From assembly GCA_024349245.1 (NCBI GenBank), contig JALDNG010000005.1, forward strand, positions 18,409,001 to 18,473,000: a DNA stretch of 64,000 nucleotides, in the 5' to 3' direction. A program made the translations under genes and the position numbers. Below are positions 1-11,562 of the stretch, one piece after another (the first letter of the stretch is position 1; each line of letters opens with the position of its first letter). The notes below the pieces were generated by a model. That model had not been told where the DNA came from. It worked only from the letters and a program-made list of their open reading frames with translations, and made no database searches. The stretch comes from Neodontobutis hainanensis. Its lineage: Eukaryota > Chordata > Actinopteri > Gobiiformes > Odontobutidae.

Positions 1-24
1 GAAGTCCTCAGCATTCTCCAGTGT
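1..24 (-). CDS. naaa: naaa exon 6, first 8 codons only
   Basis: After the acceptor gctgcag the reading is TLENAEDF, matching human TLSESENF. The exon is cut by the left edge of the window. Confidence 0.85.
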
Positions 25-3000
25 CTGCAGCGTTCACAGGGAATTATCCATTAGTTTTACTTCTCTGTTATAAACTCTGTCATTAGGTTTTCCTACTCAC
101 CTCCCTGACCAACCAGCTGACTGGAGACCTCCGAAACAGGAACGCAGAGACCCAGTTCTTCCACCAGTTCCACCAGTGCTCGGTTCCTTATGATCACAAA
201 CACAAACATTAGAACTGAGATCTGAAACCTGTCTGGTGACTTTACAGAAGTATATGTGTCTTACCTCGCTGATCACCGGAAACAGTGAACTTATTTGGGC
301 TTTGTCCGGTCCATAGGCCAACATAGCCCGCAAATGAAGTGCCTTGGTATGCGATCTGAAATGCAGTTTTGGAAAAAGGTTTCACTTTAATATGGCCTTA
401 TAGTCATAAAACAGGGACAAGGGAGATAGATGGAAAACTGTGAGAGATGAGAAAACCATACTAAGACCCATACTAGATGTGACCCTACAGTACCTTTCCA
501 TTCTTCAGGAAATTTACGTTGATGGTGAGATTCCTCAGGACAGGATGTGGGTAATCCAGATTCCTGCCATGGTACACATTCCCATTTTTGTCCTGGGTTA
601 CGATGCTGGTGCAAAATCTAAAGAAACAAATGTGTAGTCATTCATGCGAATCAAACAGATGTAGCAGGGTACTTCCAGGGGTTTCCAGATGAAATATAAG
701 ACCTTTTTAATGCCATTTTGAAATGCATTCTGGCACAACATGTTTTTTAAATATGCAACATGCAAAACTGCAACATCTAATAGTATCTAGCTGCATTATT
801 GGGAAAAAAAAAAGCAAAGCTGTCAGCCTCTGGTCAGCATTTATGTCGATTAGGTCACAGTCGAGTAAAAGTAAGTATCCAGCTCACGCCAATGTCAAAC
901 TGCATGTTGAGTGTGTACCTTTAAGGTCTCTTTCAAATCACAAGCAATTTTCATGACATGTTTATTCTACTTGTAGTAGGTGTATATGAGTAAACTATTC
1001 GCTAAACTGAGTACAAGTAAGGAACGCAGATGCTGTGAAGTTAACTTAAATTAGGTGAGCTCATTAACAGTAGATTAGTAGAGATGAGATTTTCTTTGGT
1101 TCACTGCAGCTTTACCAAGTTTGCTTACTTTACTTTGCTATTATTACCAACTCAGCTTTATGTTTGTATAGGAACTGTCCTAAGACCATACTAGATAACC
1201 ATATTGAAATCAAAACTTACATAACATTATTAACAGTAATGCTTCTGTCTAGGCATGGGACAATATTATGATTTTTTGTCACAATTATTCTGGCCATAAT
1301 AATTGTGATTAATGATATTATCACAATAATTATGAAATCATGCTTAACATTTGGAAATGTCACTAAAACATACTGGAATCACTTTACAGTACTTTTTGTG
1401 GTTGAGCAACCATTTTTAATGCACTTTGTTTGCACATATTTTGTAAGGCTGTTTTTTACAATAAGAAGCACCAGAGAGGTTTGGGCCGGACCCCATTCAC
1501 TGCGAAATAAGCCATTACCTCATCACAATGACTCTAAAGCTTTTATGTTAAGGTAAAAATCCTTCAAAGTGCCACTTTAAATCACCAGTGTGAACATAGT
1601 CTTAAGACTTAAACACCCCATTCTGAACAGACTTCAGCTTCGGCTACGTCAGTCGATAGTTCAGATGTCCAGGACGTTTAGAGAACACTAAGGACTGCCC
1701 CGAGCAAGCAGACAACCGTTAATGTGGAGCCGGCTGATGAATGATCTTAAGAACAGGATTATTACTTGTTTAACAAATATGCACAAATGACATTGTGGTG
1801 AGAAAACAAAACAGTTGGTGATTATCTCGGCAAACAATTATCCTGATGATAGCCACGATAAATTAATCTTTACTGTTTTTATCACGATGAGCGATGTAAT
1901 GGTACATCGTCCCACCCCTACACCGAGTAAACATGCTATTAGGGACTATAAATAACCTGGATGTTATTAATCCAATAAAAAATGTTTAAAAAAATAAAAC
2001 CTTCATAAACAAAATTTTATACTTTTTTAAAAATCAAAAACGTTTATGGCCTTGATTTTTCAACTCTTAAACCTAATACCTTTTAAACACTTTTAAGAGC
2101 CTGCAAAGTAATGATTACAGTTAACACATACGCAGTTACTTCGTAGGCGAAGTTGAGAAGGATAGCGTCTGAAAGGCTTCCTCCGACATGTTTGGCCAAC
2201 CCTCGGATCTCTCCTGCGTACGGCTGTGGAATATACTTTTCCAACGCCAGCACCACAGGTTTAACAGCCTTGTGCACCCATTTGGGAATTGTAGAGCTGG
2301 AAGAAATACACAGACATTTTACTGCAATCAAGTAAAGTTTCAGGGGCCAAATTTGATCTTTTTGTAATAAAGTGAAAACCAGAGAAAAAATAAAACCACA
2401 AACAAAAGAAGCCATAGCGAGATGTCATTTAAGGTGGAGTCACTGAACATTTTATGTCTTTTTTATGATTTCAGTCTTAAATAATTAAATATACACACAA
2501 TGACAGACAACTTCTATAGATTTTTTTATAGAAATCTAAAAGAAAGTAGAGACCATTTTGATGCATTTCCCCTTTTATTGTGGGCTATTTGCAGTTCTTA
2601 ATTTGTGGGGGAACACGGGGGAATATATTTCCCCACCTCTCACCGGGACCTACTTGACTGGAACCGGTGCCTCTTTTGTTTTAGAAGAAGTTCCTTAAAA
2701 TAAAAGTTCATGTTTAAATTTTTTTTTAACTCTGATTATAACTCTAGAAATTGGTCATTAGTTTGTTAAAGTGGCATAATTTAGACACAGAAGGCTATAA
2801 TGCAGTCTTTATAACAACATATGTTCCTTAACCTTTTTTTCCTTCTCGATGCTGTTGGAATACTTTCATAAATATTCTCTCTATGTTCCCCCGCCTCTAG
2901 CTTTACAAATAAAGCACTGGCCATTTGGTTACTATGAGATCATAAAAGTAACCAAATGATCAATATCTTACTTTGGATATGATTATTACTCACTTATGTA

Positions 3001-3544
3001 GCCTTTGCATTAATGTAATAATATAACGCATCAACCTATAGACCTAAAAAACCCTTATTTAGTGATGATGTTAGCTTGGATTACACAAGAATTACCTACA
3101 TACATTTGCAATAAAGCAGTCTTCCCAAAGAAATTTTATTTAAATCAAAAGTTCTCAGTCATCCAGGTCATCTTACCAGTTGATCTCAGAATGAATAAAG
3201 TCTCTTGGAATTAAAAACGAAACGTCTTCACCGTGAAAACTGAGTTCAGATGCTTTTGCTTTCACCTTCTCTTTATTTAAATCAAACATAACATAATAAG
3301 TAATAACCCGTCAAACCTACTTTTCTGTCCGAACAGACAAAAGACGCTTGTGGAGAACTTACTCAATAACGTCTGCGGAAGCATTCTTGAGGAACTCCGG
3401 GTTGAAGTACTTGCTCAGGGGCTCCCATCGCAGCTCGGGGTCCTGGTCCAGGTTGATGTTGATTGTGGGAGGGGTAAAGTCCCCCAGCCCCCCGGAGCAC
3501 GAGCCAGCGAGCCCGAAGAGCAGCAGCCAGCCTCGGAGCAGCAT
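1..3544 (-). CDS. naaa: naaa, N-acylethanolamine-hydrolyzing acid amidase, 5' part (exons 1-6, partial)
   Basis: Lysosomal N-terminal-nucleophile amidase that hydrolyses fatty-acid ethanolamides such as palmitoylethanolamide; it belongs to the acid ceramidase-like family. Six exons join in frame: 3363-3544, 2132-2296, 494-617, 265-355, 101-186 and 1-24. A signal peptide covers roughly residues 1-20. PELRWEPL and PKWVHK are N-terminal family signatures. The nucleophile is Cys118 in FCTSIV, exposed in the family by autoproteolysis, and GRNLDYP supplies Arg134 and Asp137; these sit eight residues earlier than human Cys126, Arg142 and Asp145. YVGLWTGQSP and FRRSPVSWLV are further family blocks. 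The 3' exons lie beyond the left edge. The conserved FCTSIV, PKWVH and GLWTGQSP blocks favour NAAA over acid ceramidase ASAH1. Confidence 0.93.
101..186 (-). CDS. naaa: naaa exon 5
   Basis: Two bases plus 28 codons, encoding TEHWWNWWKN and FRRSPVSWLVRE, which aligns with the human WWWEN...FRRHIPVSWLIR segment. The acceptor is cataag and the donor gtgagt at 100. Confidence 0.92.
265..355 (-). CDS. naaa: naaa exon 4
   Basis: Thirty codons plus one base, reading IAYQGTSFAGYVGLWTGQSP and then NKFTVSGDQR, a highly conserved NAAA block. The acceptor is gcatttcag and the donor gtaaga. The phase joins exon 5 as Gly. Confidence 0.95.
494..617 (-). CDS. naaa: naaa exon 3 (catalytic cysteine)
   Basis: One base plus 41 codons. 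It begins FCTSIVTQD, the autocleavage and nucleophile site with Cys118, and continues YHGRNLDYPHPVLRNL with the catalytic Arg and Asp. The acceptor is tttctttag and the donor gtactg. Confidence 0.95.
618..2131. other. naaa intron 2, AT-rich, holds a hAT-like relic
   Basis: Between the naaa exons I see no coding signal. The right part (about 1250-1920) is a transposon relic listed separately; 618-1249 shows nothing recognisable. Confidence 0.7.
1250..1920. mobile_element. hAT-like non-autonomous DNA transposon relic
   Basis: The ends are near-matching inverted repeats: TAGGCATGGGACAATA on the left, and TAGGGGTGGGACGATG reading inward on the right. The interior is AT-rich with repeated CAATAATTRTGA-type stretches and no transposase frame. 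No matching 8-bp target duplication is visible (flanks cttctgtc and caccgagt), so the copy is old or my end calls are off by a few bases. Confidence 0.55.
2132..2296 (-). CDS. naaa: naaa exon 2
   Basis: Encodes STIPKWVHKAVKPVVLALEK and then IPQPYAGEIRGLAKH, matching the family propeptide region. The acceptor is ttccag. The donor gtatgt at 2131 is a better consensus than the upstream gtaact, and it is the only choice that keeps phase with exon 3, giving EVTA before FCTSIV. Confidence 0.92.
2297..3362. other. naaa intron 1, no recognised feature
   Basis: AT-rich intron. It contains GGGGGAACA near 2607 and its inverse TGTTCCCCC near 2884, possibly ends of a small old element, but there is too little to call one. 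Confidence 0.5.
3363..3544 (-). CDS. naaa: naaa exon 1 (start codon, signal peptide)
   Basis: The ATG at 3544 is followed by MLLRGWLLLFGLAGSCSG, a clear signal peptide, then PELRWEPLSKYFNPEF. There are 60 codons plus two bases. The donor gtaagt begins at 3362, and the split codon completes as Asp in exon 2. Confidence 0.93.
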
Positions 3545-4094
3545 GTCTACACGGTCCGGGACACTGCCGAGGACACTCTTAGTGCTGACAGTAGAGCAGT
3601 AGTTAGTTCCGCTTTTAGGAATAAAACCGGAAGTGTACCGATGTGACGCTTGATGTGAACGCTTTAGTGAGCAGGGGGAAGTTTATTGAACTGAAAAACA
3701 GAAACTACTTGGCTTTGTTCTAGCTTTCTCATTAGCTTAAATTATTTACCTATGTGCTCCCCGAAGCGTTGGGTGAAAGTATGTAAATGTTTTATTCTCA
3801 AACGCTCTGTGGGGTTTCTCACTATGACGCACTACAAGACTGACTATTTTAATGGTATTTGTTTTATTTATTTTTTTGCAAAAAATAAATAAAACAACTA
3901 CATAGTTCGGTCCATTCAGTTAAATAAACTAAGCATAAACCAGAGAAATGTTCTAAATGAAAATAAAAAACAGCAACTTATATTTCCCTTAATGTAAAAA
4001 TAAATACATTTTATATGCAGGCCTATTTGGGATATATTTATAACTCCAGAAGAAACATGTATCTAGAAATATAAAAAAATGTTACAAAAGTATT
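3545..4094. other. naaa upstream region, no recognised element
   Basis: The region immediately 5' of the naaa start should include its promoter and 5' UTR, but no TATA box or CpG island is obvious. 3840-4090 is AT-rich with short A/T runs. Confidence 0.5.
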
Positions 4095-5110
4095 TTGGAA
4101 AGTTATAAAATCTTCTTAAGGAAACATACAAACCAACAAACTCCCAACATGCATTATAAAAAATCCCTTATTCTCACAGATAAATCTGAAATCCTAAATT
4201 GCTTCAACAAACATTTTGTTTCATCCGGTTGTCAATATGAGACACTGCATCCCATCTCAAAAACCTTAATTGAAGAAAAAGGGCATTCCTCGCCCACTCC
4301 ATTACCTTCCTCCATTGGCTCGTTTCAAACCAGTGACCGAGGCAGAGGTCTACAAAGCCCTCAAGCAGCTGGAAACAAATCTGCAGGTCCAGACAAGCTT
4401 GATCCTTTTTTTCTTAAAACTTCAAAAGATTTCATAACAGAACCCATGGCTAGTGTTAAATGCAGACAAATCTAAAGTTTTTCTCAAATAAAAAACAGCT
4501 ACCCGCTCAGATCCCTAAAATAAAAACAGCTGAAGGAAAAGAAATCCAAATGGTCTCTTCTTATAAGTATTTAGGCTTTGTTATTGATAATAATCTGTTC
4601 TTCAAACAACATATTGAGCATCTTGTACGTAAACTGAAGCTAAAGCTCAGTTTTCTTTTTAGAAACAAATCCTGTTTCTCTGTTTGTACCAGAAAACGTT
4701 TAATCTCTGCAACTTTTTTACCTTTATAGAATTACGGCGATCTCCTTTTTCTGAATGCATCTGATAATTTTTATAGAAAGCTGGACACTGTTTATCATTG
4801 TGCTTTACGCTTTATGACTGGCACTGTATGCTGCAGCTGAGTTTCCGTCCCTGTATGTTCGCAGGTGGTCTCATTTGCCTCTGCTCATACATGTGTAAAA
4901 AACAACAACAGTATGCTTTGCGTTCTCAAAAGAACATACTGATTGTGTTTCCTCGAGTCAGAACGGAGTTGGGTAAGGCAGCTTTTCAGTAGCTGCCCCC
5001 TGTGCATGGAATAAACTGCAAAAGGACCTAAATCTATCTGAACTTGTTCATTTAGGAAAATTCATATCTATTCTAAAGAAGCGTAAAATCAATGCTGTTT
5101 TTAATCTTGG
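4095..5110 (+). mobile_element. Non-LTR retrotransposon (LINE) relic, internally deleted
   Basis: The first part encodes a LINE ORF2 stretch typical of the region before the polymerase core (NKHFVSSG, then NKSAGPDKLDPFFLK). At about 4450 it jumps to sequence from downstream of the core: NLKFFSNKK, then SYKYLGFVIDNNLFFKQHIE. The catalytic YxDD segment between them is missing, and stops and frameshifts follow (around 4729 and later). It lies between naaa and bhlhe40 and is non-functional. Confidence 0.7.
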
Positions 5111-6643
5111 ACAAACTGACTATTTTGTAATTATTGATTGTAAATATTGTTATTTGTGTGTTTTATAATGTCTTGTATTTGTCAGAAACTGTGTTTAATG
5201 CTGCCATCTTGACAAGGTCACTCATGGAAATTTTTTATCTCAATGAGGAGATCAGCAGGTTAAATAAAGGATATTATTATAATATTATACTTGTAAAATG
5301 TATAATTCTTAAATGACAAAAACTACATACAGAACTATGAGGAAGAAAAAGACATATTTAACCACACACAGTTACACAGTGAAGAAACTCAAAACGTTTA
5401 AAATAACATCAAATAACTGTAATAAAAGTAAATACTTTAATCTCTCCTGACTTGGCTGAGTGTAAACAGATAATTCAAGGGTTCAGGTTGGTTTGTGCAG
5501 TAAACCTAAATGAACTTGAGGGTTCCTTTTATCAAATACACTCACTCTTACTCAGGTAATTTTGAAGTGTAATTCTTTCTTTCAAAGATTATTTTTGTCC
5601 TTTTTAGGTTCTTTTAGGACAGACAAGAATCAGAGTGAGACAGATCTGAATGACATTAGGCAAATGACCCAAGTGGGAATCAAACACAGGGCTCCTGAGT
5701 ATATGGCATCTATTAAAAACATAGTTTTGACTGGTTACTACAACATTTTTCACACTGCACAACAGGCAGCAGACAGTATCAATAACTTGGTTGTTCTTTT
5801 GACAATATCAGTATTGTCAGTGAAGTGCCGTGTGGAGCTGGCCTAAAAGTCTTTACACTGCTAACACTGTTCAGTCTAGACAGTGAGACTCCAGAAACAT
5901 ACCACATCTTACCAGTTCTCACTTATAATAGCGCGTGGGTCATACTGAGACGTTTTAATAGGGCAGGTAAGTGATAAACGATACATCCACAAGATGGCGC
6001 CCTTGCAGCATATGTGACAAAACCCACCTCGGGCTTATGCAAGAATGTTTTTATTTTTTTATTTTTTATTTTTTTTACTAACTGAACAGGATACACAGTA
6101 ATAGTGGGTGGCATAGACAAATTACTTTATACTTTCATTATTACTACTGCAGCCAAACGCAGGCCAAAGCGTTGGTGCAAACTCTGCTTCCATATCGTTA
6201 AAAGTGAAAGTAAATCAAAGCAACCTTTACGTCTTATTTTCTAAACATATTCAGCATTTTTTAATAGTCAGATAGTGTCTGGTGTAGAAAATCTAACAAA
6301 CTTTAACTACTTTCACATTGCTTTTGATTTTATTCATTGCAGTAAATGTTGGATGAATGCTTTTATTGGTAGGACAATGAACACACAGTAAAATAACAGA
6401 GGGTCATGTTTCACCTAATATTTACCCTGTAATTCTTTTCAAATCCCATCATATTACAAATGTTTACAGCTTGTAATGTAAGACGGCTCATGATTTACAG
6501 AAGCTCTGCCGCTTTATGGGTTATGTAAGTGTTATGCAAGTGCGTGTTGTTATGAGCTGTCAGGTTGGCTGGCTACGACACGTATCAACCATCAGGCAGT
6601 CAAACACAAATTTCAATGTGGGGAAGGAAACAACAAAAAAAAC
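5111..6643. other. Intergenic spacer between naaa and bhlhe40
   Basis: AT-rich, with no frame matching any protein I recognise and no clear repeat boundaries. Confidence 0.5.
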
Positions 6644-7653
6644 TTTATTAATATTTTAATATATATCAATAATATACAAAATATATACAGCAAACAACCT
6701 GGTTTAACATTTTAACGATAAAAATCCAAAGTACCTCTTTCTATACAAAACTATTATTTTTTTCCATTTTGAACGTTACATTCACTCTGTTTGCCACAAA
6801 CACAGTAAAAGCAAATACATCCGAACGTGTTGCTGTTAAACAAGAAAAGGCAACAGCATGAACTAAGACCGGGAACTCATGGGCGGGCTGAATCAATGCT
6901 ATATACACATCCAGACGGCATACAGCAAAATGACCGTAACTCCATGTATCAAAAATAGATGTCGAAAGAAAAACAAATATACAAGACAATACTTCACAGA
7001 AACTCCATCTAGACCCACAGCTAGTCATGAGTCACCGTAAAATAAAATAAAAAAGCGTGTACAGCCACTTCCCTCTTCGAGAGATATGAGTGGCATGCCT
7101 CGACAACGCCTTGAATTCTTTCTAACATCCACTGAGTTCCAAAGTAATCAAAGGGTTGAGGATAAAGGTCTTTAGCAGGTCACCACTGATGACCAGATTT
7201 GGTAGCATTCTAAAAAATGAGTTGCAGTTCCAGGAGCCATAAATACTAAGTAGACTCAGATCTACATCAGGTAGATTTAAGCAGCATCTACGAGGGGCTT
7301 TGTTCAATCTTTACATTCATTACAAACTGTGCAAATACATTTCAGGGGCATCGGGATTTGGCGCTTCATCTGTGCATTACATTCTACATGTGACATTCAG
7401 CAAACAAAAAAAATGTCTTTGAAATTGTTCACAGTGATTCTGAGTCATGTGACCTGGTCATCTATGAGGGCTCCCCCCAAAAGACAACCACCCCCAACAA
7501 ACAAGGTCCAGTTTCAGAGTGTGAGGAGCTAATAAAAAAAAAAAGAGGGTGGTGGCCATTTGATGAAGGTCAACAAAATGGGTAGGGCCAAACAACAGCT
7601 GTGGTTTGAAAATAATACCAGTGCATTTTTTACCCTCAGAACATTTCCCAATT
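6644..7653 (-). other. bhlhe40: Probable bhlhe40 3' UTR with poly(A) signal
   Basis: It follows the bhlhe40 stop codon directly. The first AATAAA found on the minus strand is at 6649-6644, about 1 kb after the stop and followed by T/A-rich sequence. That length is plausible for DEC1 transcripts, which carry long 3' UTRs. The exact cleavage site is not visible. Confidence 0.55.
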
Positions 7654-8474
7654 TTAGTCTTTGGTTTCTATGTTGAGGAGGGGGACTTGCTTTAAAGCTT
7701 TGTGAAGAGTAGAGGAGTCCATGGAGGTCTGGTGGGGCACTGGGGAGCCTGCTCTGGGGGACATGACCAGGGATGAGGCCAGTGTCTCTTGAGGTAAGCC
7801 GCTCATGCCTGGGTACATGACCGGCATGCCCCGGGGATACCAGCACTTGTCCAGCATGGGAAGATAAGCAGCGGCCGCGGCAGCTGCAGGGGGGATGAGG
7901 TAGAAGGGCAGACAAAACGGTGGCTGGTTCTGGGAGAAGTTTATGTAACTGTCACTGCCACAAACTCCGGAGACAGCGTCTTCTGAAGAGTCCAGCTTGG
8001 ATTTTTTGGCTGGAGGCTCGCCACCCTCCTGCTTGATGCATTCAGCCATTGCCGTCGGTTGTTTGAGCTCCCCTTCCCTCCCCCGACTTTCCACCCACTT
8101 GGCTTTGTCCCGCTTGTCGTGTTCGCCCCCGTACCCGCTGTCCGTGTCCGTGTCACTGCCGCTCTGCTCCCCCATCCCGTGAGTAAAAGTCCTTTGAATG
8201 ACGGGGACACAGTTCTTGGCATGGCCATCCCTTGGAGGTTGGGCCGCTGCTGCTTTCTTCTCTGAAGCATGATGAACGGATTCATCTGGGTGTGGGCTCC
8301 CTTGGTGGTCGAGGACTTCGGCTGCAACTTTGTGGATGTGGCTGATGACGTGGGAAGCAGTCAGGTTTCTGCTCTCTTGGTTGGAGAGATAGTGGAGGAC
8401 TTCTTTAGCGCATAAGTGGAAACCGGAGCGGAACATCTCCTCGCTGGTTTCTGCGCTGTCACTGCCATGATCAC
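7654..8474 (-). CDS. bhlhe40: bhlhe40 exon 5 (Orange domain to stop)
   Basis: Two bases plus 272 codons and a stop. It contains the Orange domain, NCVPVIQRTF, the acidic serine block GSDTDTDSGYGG, PPFCLPFYLIPP and a run of seven alanines at 7867-7887. It ends in LLNIETKD at 7654. Confidence 0.96.
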
Positions 8475-10200
8475 CTGGTAGAACAAATTTGAATTAGAAT
8501 TAAAAATAGTTTTCCACTAGAACAATTATTATTCCACCAATGGGTCATTTTTACCCCCGCTACAGCAGCGTTAGCGTTTGATAGTGTTTTTAATTCAAGT
8601 TGCCTGTTGAATAAAATAAAGACTTCAGTATTCATATTCATTTTTTGTGTATAGGATGAGCAAATAAAGTTGGCTTATATGCTTAAAATTGCTTTGTTTT
8701 CAATGCTAGCTAGCAGATTCTAACTGAACTTTGATAATATTATAAACAGGGTAGAAGTGTCCCAGTGGCAGTTGAACTATAAAAGTATCAATAAAAAAAA
8801 AAAAAAAAAATCTCATTTTTTTTGACACAGAATTAATTGGATAATCAGTAAAGCAATTTCTGAGAAAAAGTCAGTTGGAGATGTCATTGTTCTATATGTA
8901 AAGATATATTTGTAAGGACTATAAACAATTAAAATAAGTATGTCTCAAAGTAGTATTGAACAAGGGAAGAATGGCTAATAGTGTCTCAAAGTTATTTTAT
9001 TAAGGGGGTAAAAGTGACCCTGTAGCCATTTTAAGTGTAAAGTTAGAGATGTTATGGCCTTATATAAAACATTAGATGGAAATGAAAAATATGGGGAAAT
9101 GAGCCCATGAAGGTTTTAGTGTTAAAGCAACAGTATTTTAGTTTTTCCATGAAATACACAGACTTGAAAATATAAAAATACATATGTATTTTAACCTGCT
9201 CTCTATGCTAACATTTGTTGAGAATTTTGCCAAATATTTTCAACCTTATTTATTTATTATTTTAAGACCTAAACAATGCAAGTGCCGTCGCAGGAGCTCA
9301 TCAAAAAGTGATCTTGTGTTGTTTTAATGCGATTATTAACACTGCTTATTCAGAAAACTACTCACTTATTTGCAGGTCCTTCTGCAGGGCAATAATTTTC
9401 TGCTGCTGCTGCTCCAACAAGGTACTGAGGGCTTTGACATGCTTCAGAGTCAGTTCCAGCACCACAGCTTTCTCCAAATGGCCCAGCGTCTAAAACAGGA
9501 AGACCTTCGATAAGCATGTTGATCTTTCTTATGTAACACATTCTGCAGCTGAACCCCCGCCAAGTCATGCAATCCACGTACACACACACCAACAGCACGC
9601 TTACATCAAAAGTAACATTAGAAGAACTTTAAAGTATAAAAATGTGTTTTTAATTTATATTACATTTGAAGTGATTTTATTTAAGTTTACACACCAATAT
9701 AATCAAAACATTCAGAGTCTCATATTGTCTGTCCACTTGCAGACATGGCATGTGTAGGAAGTTATACTCACTGTAAGTTTAAGATGTTCTGGCAGCAAAT
9801 CCTTCAGCTGCGCAATGCATTCATTGATTCTGTCACGTCTCTTCTTCTCAATCAGCCTGTGCGGCAACTTGTACGTTTCCTAAAGAGATTCACATGGTGT
9901 TATTGAGCAGTTTTTTGCAGAGGAGGCAATTAAAGTAATAAGAAATGTACTTTAAAATACCTTGTTCTCATCTCCACGCTTCATGCCTCTTCTGGACTTG
10001 TACATGTAAATAGGAAAATCCATTCTTTGGGGCGGGAAAAAAGAGACATTTAAATTAGTTACATTTATAATAAGAAATTTAAAATATAAAATTTTAAAGT
10101 TTGATTGAATATTTTGTTTGTACCCTTGCATGTCAGCTATGTCCAGCGACGAGTGTTTTGGCATACAAGGAGGAGGTTGCGCACTAGTAATCCTCTCCAT
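7654..10200 (-). CDS. bhlhe40: bhlhe40 (DEC1/Stra13/Sharp2) transcriptional repressor, complete
   Basis: Nuclear bHLH-Orange repressor that binds E-boxes (CACGTG), antagonises CLOCK:BMAL1 and acts in circadian, hypoxia and differentiation responses. Five exons (10124-10200, 9961-10024, 9772-9879, 9366-9489, 7654-8474) give 397 residues against 412 in human. The start MERITSAQPPPCMPK matches the DEC1 N-terminus. The bHLH is at about 49-104, with LIEKKRRDRINECIAQLKDL in helix 1 and LGHLEKAVVLELTLKHVKAL in helix 2. The Orange domain is at about 138-170 (MFRSGFHLCAKEVLHYL). Conserved NCVPVIQRTF, GSDTDTDSGYGG and PPFCLPFYLIPP follow, and the protein ends LLNIETKD. The N-terminus, C-terminus and linkage to itpr1 identify bhlhe40 rather than bhlhe41. 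Confidence 0.96.
8475..9365. other. bhlhe40 intron 4, no recognised feature
   Basis: AT-rich, with an A18-type run near 8792-8809 and no coding or repeat signature I recognise. Confidence 0.5.
9366..9489 (-). CDS. bhlhe40: bhlhe40 exon 4 (helix 2)
   Basis: Forty-one codons plus one base: TLGHLEKAVVLELTLKHVKA, then a glutamine-rich LEQQQQKIIALQKDLQI. The acceptor is gttttag and the donor gtgagt at 9365. Confidence 0.96.
9772..9879 (-). CDS. bhlhe40: bhlhe40 exon 3 (basic region and helix 1)
   Basis: Exactly 36 codons starting ETYKLPHRLIEKKRRDRINE and ending PEHLKLT. This is the DNA-binding basic region and helix 1, nearly identical to human DEC1. Acceptor cag/tag rules and the donor gtgagt fit. 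Confidence 0.96.
9961..10024 (-). CDS. bhlhe40: bhlhe40 exon 2
   Basis: One base plus 21 codons reading MDFPIYMYKSRRGMKRGDE and then NK. The VYKSRRG-type block precedes the basic region in DEC proteins. The acceptor is ccaaag and the donor gtattt. Confidence 0.93.
10124..10200 (-). CDS. bhlhe40: bhlhe40 exon 1
   Basis: The ATG at 10200 begins MERITSAQPPPCMPKHSSLD. There are 25 codons plus two bases. The donor gtacaa begins at 10123 and the split codon is Gly. Confidence 0.93.
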
Positions 10201-10513
10201 GTCTCCAAAGCAAAATAAATAACTTTTGTGAAAAAAGCCTTTTAAAATATCCAAAATATCCACCTGCAGTCGCACTTTAAAGCTTCAAAAACACCAAACC
10301 CGTGTAGAAAATCGAGTTAAAGTGTGTCCTGTAATCCTGAAAGGGACTTGTCCACAGCGCGGTGTTGTCAGCCTGAGGTCCGGACTGGCTTCTGTCTAGA
10401 GGAGGCTCCACGCCCGAGTCAATGTGAGATCGCGGGGTGGGTTGGTGACTACGTGTTAAATAAACCCTGTGACTGCAGGCACGTCTCTGGGCGAGACACA
10501 CGCTGCACTCCGT

Positions 10514-10530
10514 CACATGAGGCTCACGTG
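10514..10530. promoter_or_regulatory. bhlhe40: Tandem E-box pair (CACATG, 5 bp, CACGTG)
   Basis: About 320 bp upstream of the bhlhe40 start codon, inside the proximal CpG-rich block. The paired layout resembles clock-responsive E1-E2 elements, although those usually have a 6-7 bp spacer. Confidence 0.5.
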
Positions 10531-11554
10531 TTGGACGGCGCTTTCAACTGCTTTCCCTCCCCTCGCCCTCCCCTCGGCGAGCACACACACGAGCACGGTC
10601 CTCCCTCCTCCTGCTGCGCCTCGCTGTGAGAGCGCAGCCCATTGGTGTAGTAGTTCTCGGCTGGGGCTGTGTCCCGTGTTGCACCATGCTTTTCAGAGCA
10701 CCGTGTTTATGGAGGCACAAAAAAATAGGGCAGCCCTAAGAACATGCTTTATAATATAAGCTGTTACATCTGAGGTAGGCTACAACTTTATACAGTGTAG
10801 CCTTTAGCTTTGTGAGAACAATGTGGCTAGGTCACGTGTGAGCTAACATTTTATGTGCAATTTGTAAAAGGGTTTATGGAAAAAAGAAAAACGAGATAGC
10901 CAAATGTTGTGGTATAGACTATTCCATATATTATATTTGCAAATTTCATTTTAAAAAACAACATTTTAATTAATTTCACTAGTAGCCTACTTTAAAAGTA
11001 AAAGCTAATGCAACGTAAAAAGGTGAAATAGGCTAGGCCTACTACAAAATTTAAATATATTCAAAGAAAGTTGACTAATAACAATAAAGACACATTAATT
11101 AAAAAGGGAACATTATGTTAGTATTTTTTTCATATTATTTTTAGTAGTGATATAATACTAGTTAATAAAAGGCTCACCATAAGAGTGTTTTAATCTTTTT
11201 TCAGTAGAGACATGCTAAGTCAGCATGGAGAAATAAAACATGGTAAACACTGTCAATTTTTGGTTGAACTCTTAAGTAAACCTAAGGCTGGACATGAAAA
11301 CAAAGCAACTCTTATCAGCTCAGGGCGTCCATCTACAGTTGGCACGCACTAACCTGGCACGAGTCACGCGCTCATTTCATATTGTACTAGTTTAGTGCGG
11401 CACGTGCACCTGCGCGGGATGCTCGCTGTGTGTAGCGTCTGTGTGTGCTGTGGCATTATAACGGCTGCTGAGGGCATTACCGCTGTCTGTCCCCTCAGGG
11501 ATGTCACGTTGAGCTCCTCATGGCCGCGCGACAACAGCAGCGGCTCCGGGCCGG

Positions 11555-11562
11555 TGACGTCA
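11555..11562. promoter_or_regulatory. Full palindromic CRE
   Basis: TGACGTCA lies within a CpG-rich block about 1.35 kb upstream of the bhlhe40 start codon. It is a perfect CREB/ATF consensus site; use in vivo is inferred. Confidence 0.5.

Noticed and set aside
2083..2152. Extension of the naaa exon 2 reading frame past 2132
   Set aside because: The frame stays open for a few codons, but the gtatgt donor at 2131 is required to reach FCTSIV in phase.
7529..8265. Overlapping open frames of 61-128 codons across the last bhlhe40 exon
   Set aside because: They are other-frame shadows of the GC-rich bhlhe40 coding exon; the DEC1 frame is unambiguous.
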